Below are positions 6,105 to 6,282 of a stretch of 6,282 bases of DNA, one piece after another; position 1 is the stretch's first letter, and every line of letters starts with the position of its first letter. The translations under genes were made by a program, and so were the position numbers. This stretch comes from Azoarcus sp. (GTDB taxonomy: Bacteria; Pseudomonadota; Gammaproteobacteria; Burkholderiales; Rhodocyclaceae), in the NCBI GenBank assembly GCA_031282905.1, contig JAITCV010000013.1, positions 1 to 6,282 on the forward strand. The letters run 5' to 3'. The notes beneath the pieces are model-generated. The model was given only the letters and a program-made list of their open reading frames with translations. It did not search any database and was not told where the DNA came from.

Positions 6105-6131
6105 AAAAAAGGTCGCCGTTTGCGCCAAACG
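6105..6131 (-). terminator. hpnE: Probable intrinsic terminator of the hpnE transcript
   Basis: Twelve nucleotides past the hpnE stop, CGTTTG and CAAACG (6131-6126 and 6122-6117) form a 6-bp stem around a 3-nt loop. Six nt later the minus strand has a run of six T (6110-6105). The gap between stem and T-run is longer than ideal, so termination may be partial or helped by the next hairpin at 6061-6103. Confidence 0.45.
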
Positions 6132-6143
6132 TTACGGGCGCGA

Positions 6144-6282
6144 TCAGGCATTCCGCAATGAAGCAATGATGCCCCGGGCGCAGGCGACGCCCGCGCGCGC
6201 GGCGGATTCCAGCGTGGCCGGATAATCGCTGGCCACGTAGTCGCCCGCCAGCCAGAGACCGGGCAAAGGTGTGCTGGCGGCG
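6144..6282 (-). CDS. hpnE: Hydroxysqualene dehydroxylase HpnE, C-terminal fragment
   Basis: The last 45 codons and the TGA (6144-6146) of a gene entering from the right edge. The visible protein reads PLPGLWLAGDYVASDYPATL followed by ESAARAGVACARGI. The G-L-W-L-A-G-D-Y segment is the C-terminal FAD-binding motif of amine-oxidase/phytoene-desaturase-type flavoproteins, and its combination with YPATLE-S-A-RAG is typical of the squalene-associated desaturase HpnE. That enzyme acts with HpnC and HpnD to make squalene from farnesyl diphosphate by reducing hydroxysqualene, feeding hopanoid synthesis. A carotenoid desaturase or other FAD amine oxidase is the alternative; the rest of the gene and any hpnCD neighbours are outside the window. 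Confidence 0.82.
   Translation of the reverse strand, partial: AASTPLPGLWLAGDYVASDYPATLESAARAGVACARGIIASLRNA

Larger units (their letters stand above)
5736..6143. other. Intergenic region between hpnE and the ferredoxin gene
   Basis: This 408-nt stretch has no recognisable gene. Its base composition is visibly more AT-rich and irregular than the flanking genes. A minus-strand frame open over 144 codons (5732-6166) crosses it, but it begins inside hpnE and its translation looks random. The region holds two hairpins just behind hpnE (6061-6103 and 6117-6131) and a palindrome/hairpin cluster (5885-5931). The promoter of the ferredoxin-flavoprotein unit is expected here, but no -35/-10 pair stands out. 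Confidence 0.6.

Noticed and set aside
5732..6166. A 144-codon minus-strand frame whose stop overlaps the ferredoxin ATG (ATGA)
   Set aside because: The overlap looks like translational coupling, but the frame starts inside hpnE, has no ribosome site, and its translation is Cys/Phe/Arg-rich without pattern. A very short coupled leader at its end cannot be excluded.

Overview
The window comes from a GC-rich bacterial chromosome, most likely a proteobacterium and plausibly a betaproteobacterium. The grounds are codon use with G or C in most third positions, the tail of a hopanoid-pathway gene (hpnE) at the right edge, and the overall gene set. No rRNA, tRNA, insertion sequence, phage gene or CRISPR array was seen. 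The species cannot be named from the sequence.

Layout, left to right. Positions 1-219 hold the 3' end of a plus-strand gene, probably an adenylate-forming (PaaK/F390-synthetase-like) enzyme. It converges, across a 12-nt gap carrying a small perfect hairpin, on a minus-strand MoeB/ThiF-type adenylyltransferase (232-1008). Everything from there rightward that looks like a gene is on the minus strand: a full-length ABC exporter half-transporter (1231-3183), an FAD-dependent oxidoreductase of the SdhA/FrdA/AprA superfamily (3679-5328), a small 2x[4Fe-4S] ferredoxin (5448-5735), and the last 45 codons of hydroxysqualene dehydroxylase HpnE (6144-6282).

The ferredoxin and flavoprotein form an obvious two-gene unit (iron-sulfur gene first, 119-nt spacer) resembling the AprB/AprA arrangement of dissimilatory adenylylsulfate reductase. 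The ferredoxin is shorter than AprB, however, and the flavoprotein lacks the covalent-FAD histidine and the RGEGG stretch expected of succinate dehydrogenase/fumarate reductase. Its substrate is unknown, and it is the most interesting item here. The ABC exporter and MoeB-like gene lie downstream, each behind its own intergenic gap (495 and 222 nt), so nothing shows that they belong to the same operon.

Two long non-coding gaps deserve attention. The gap at 3184-3678 contains a strong 9+4-bp hairpin about 100 nt past the flavoprotein stop. The gap at 5736-6143 contains hairpins behind hpnE and, 150-196 nt upstream of the ferredoxin start, a perfect 14-bp palindrome next to two competing GCTGC/GCAGC hairpins, a candidate operator or leader structure for the ferredoxin-flavoprotein unit.
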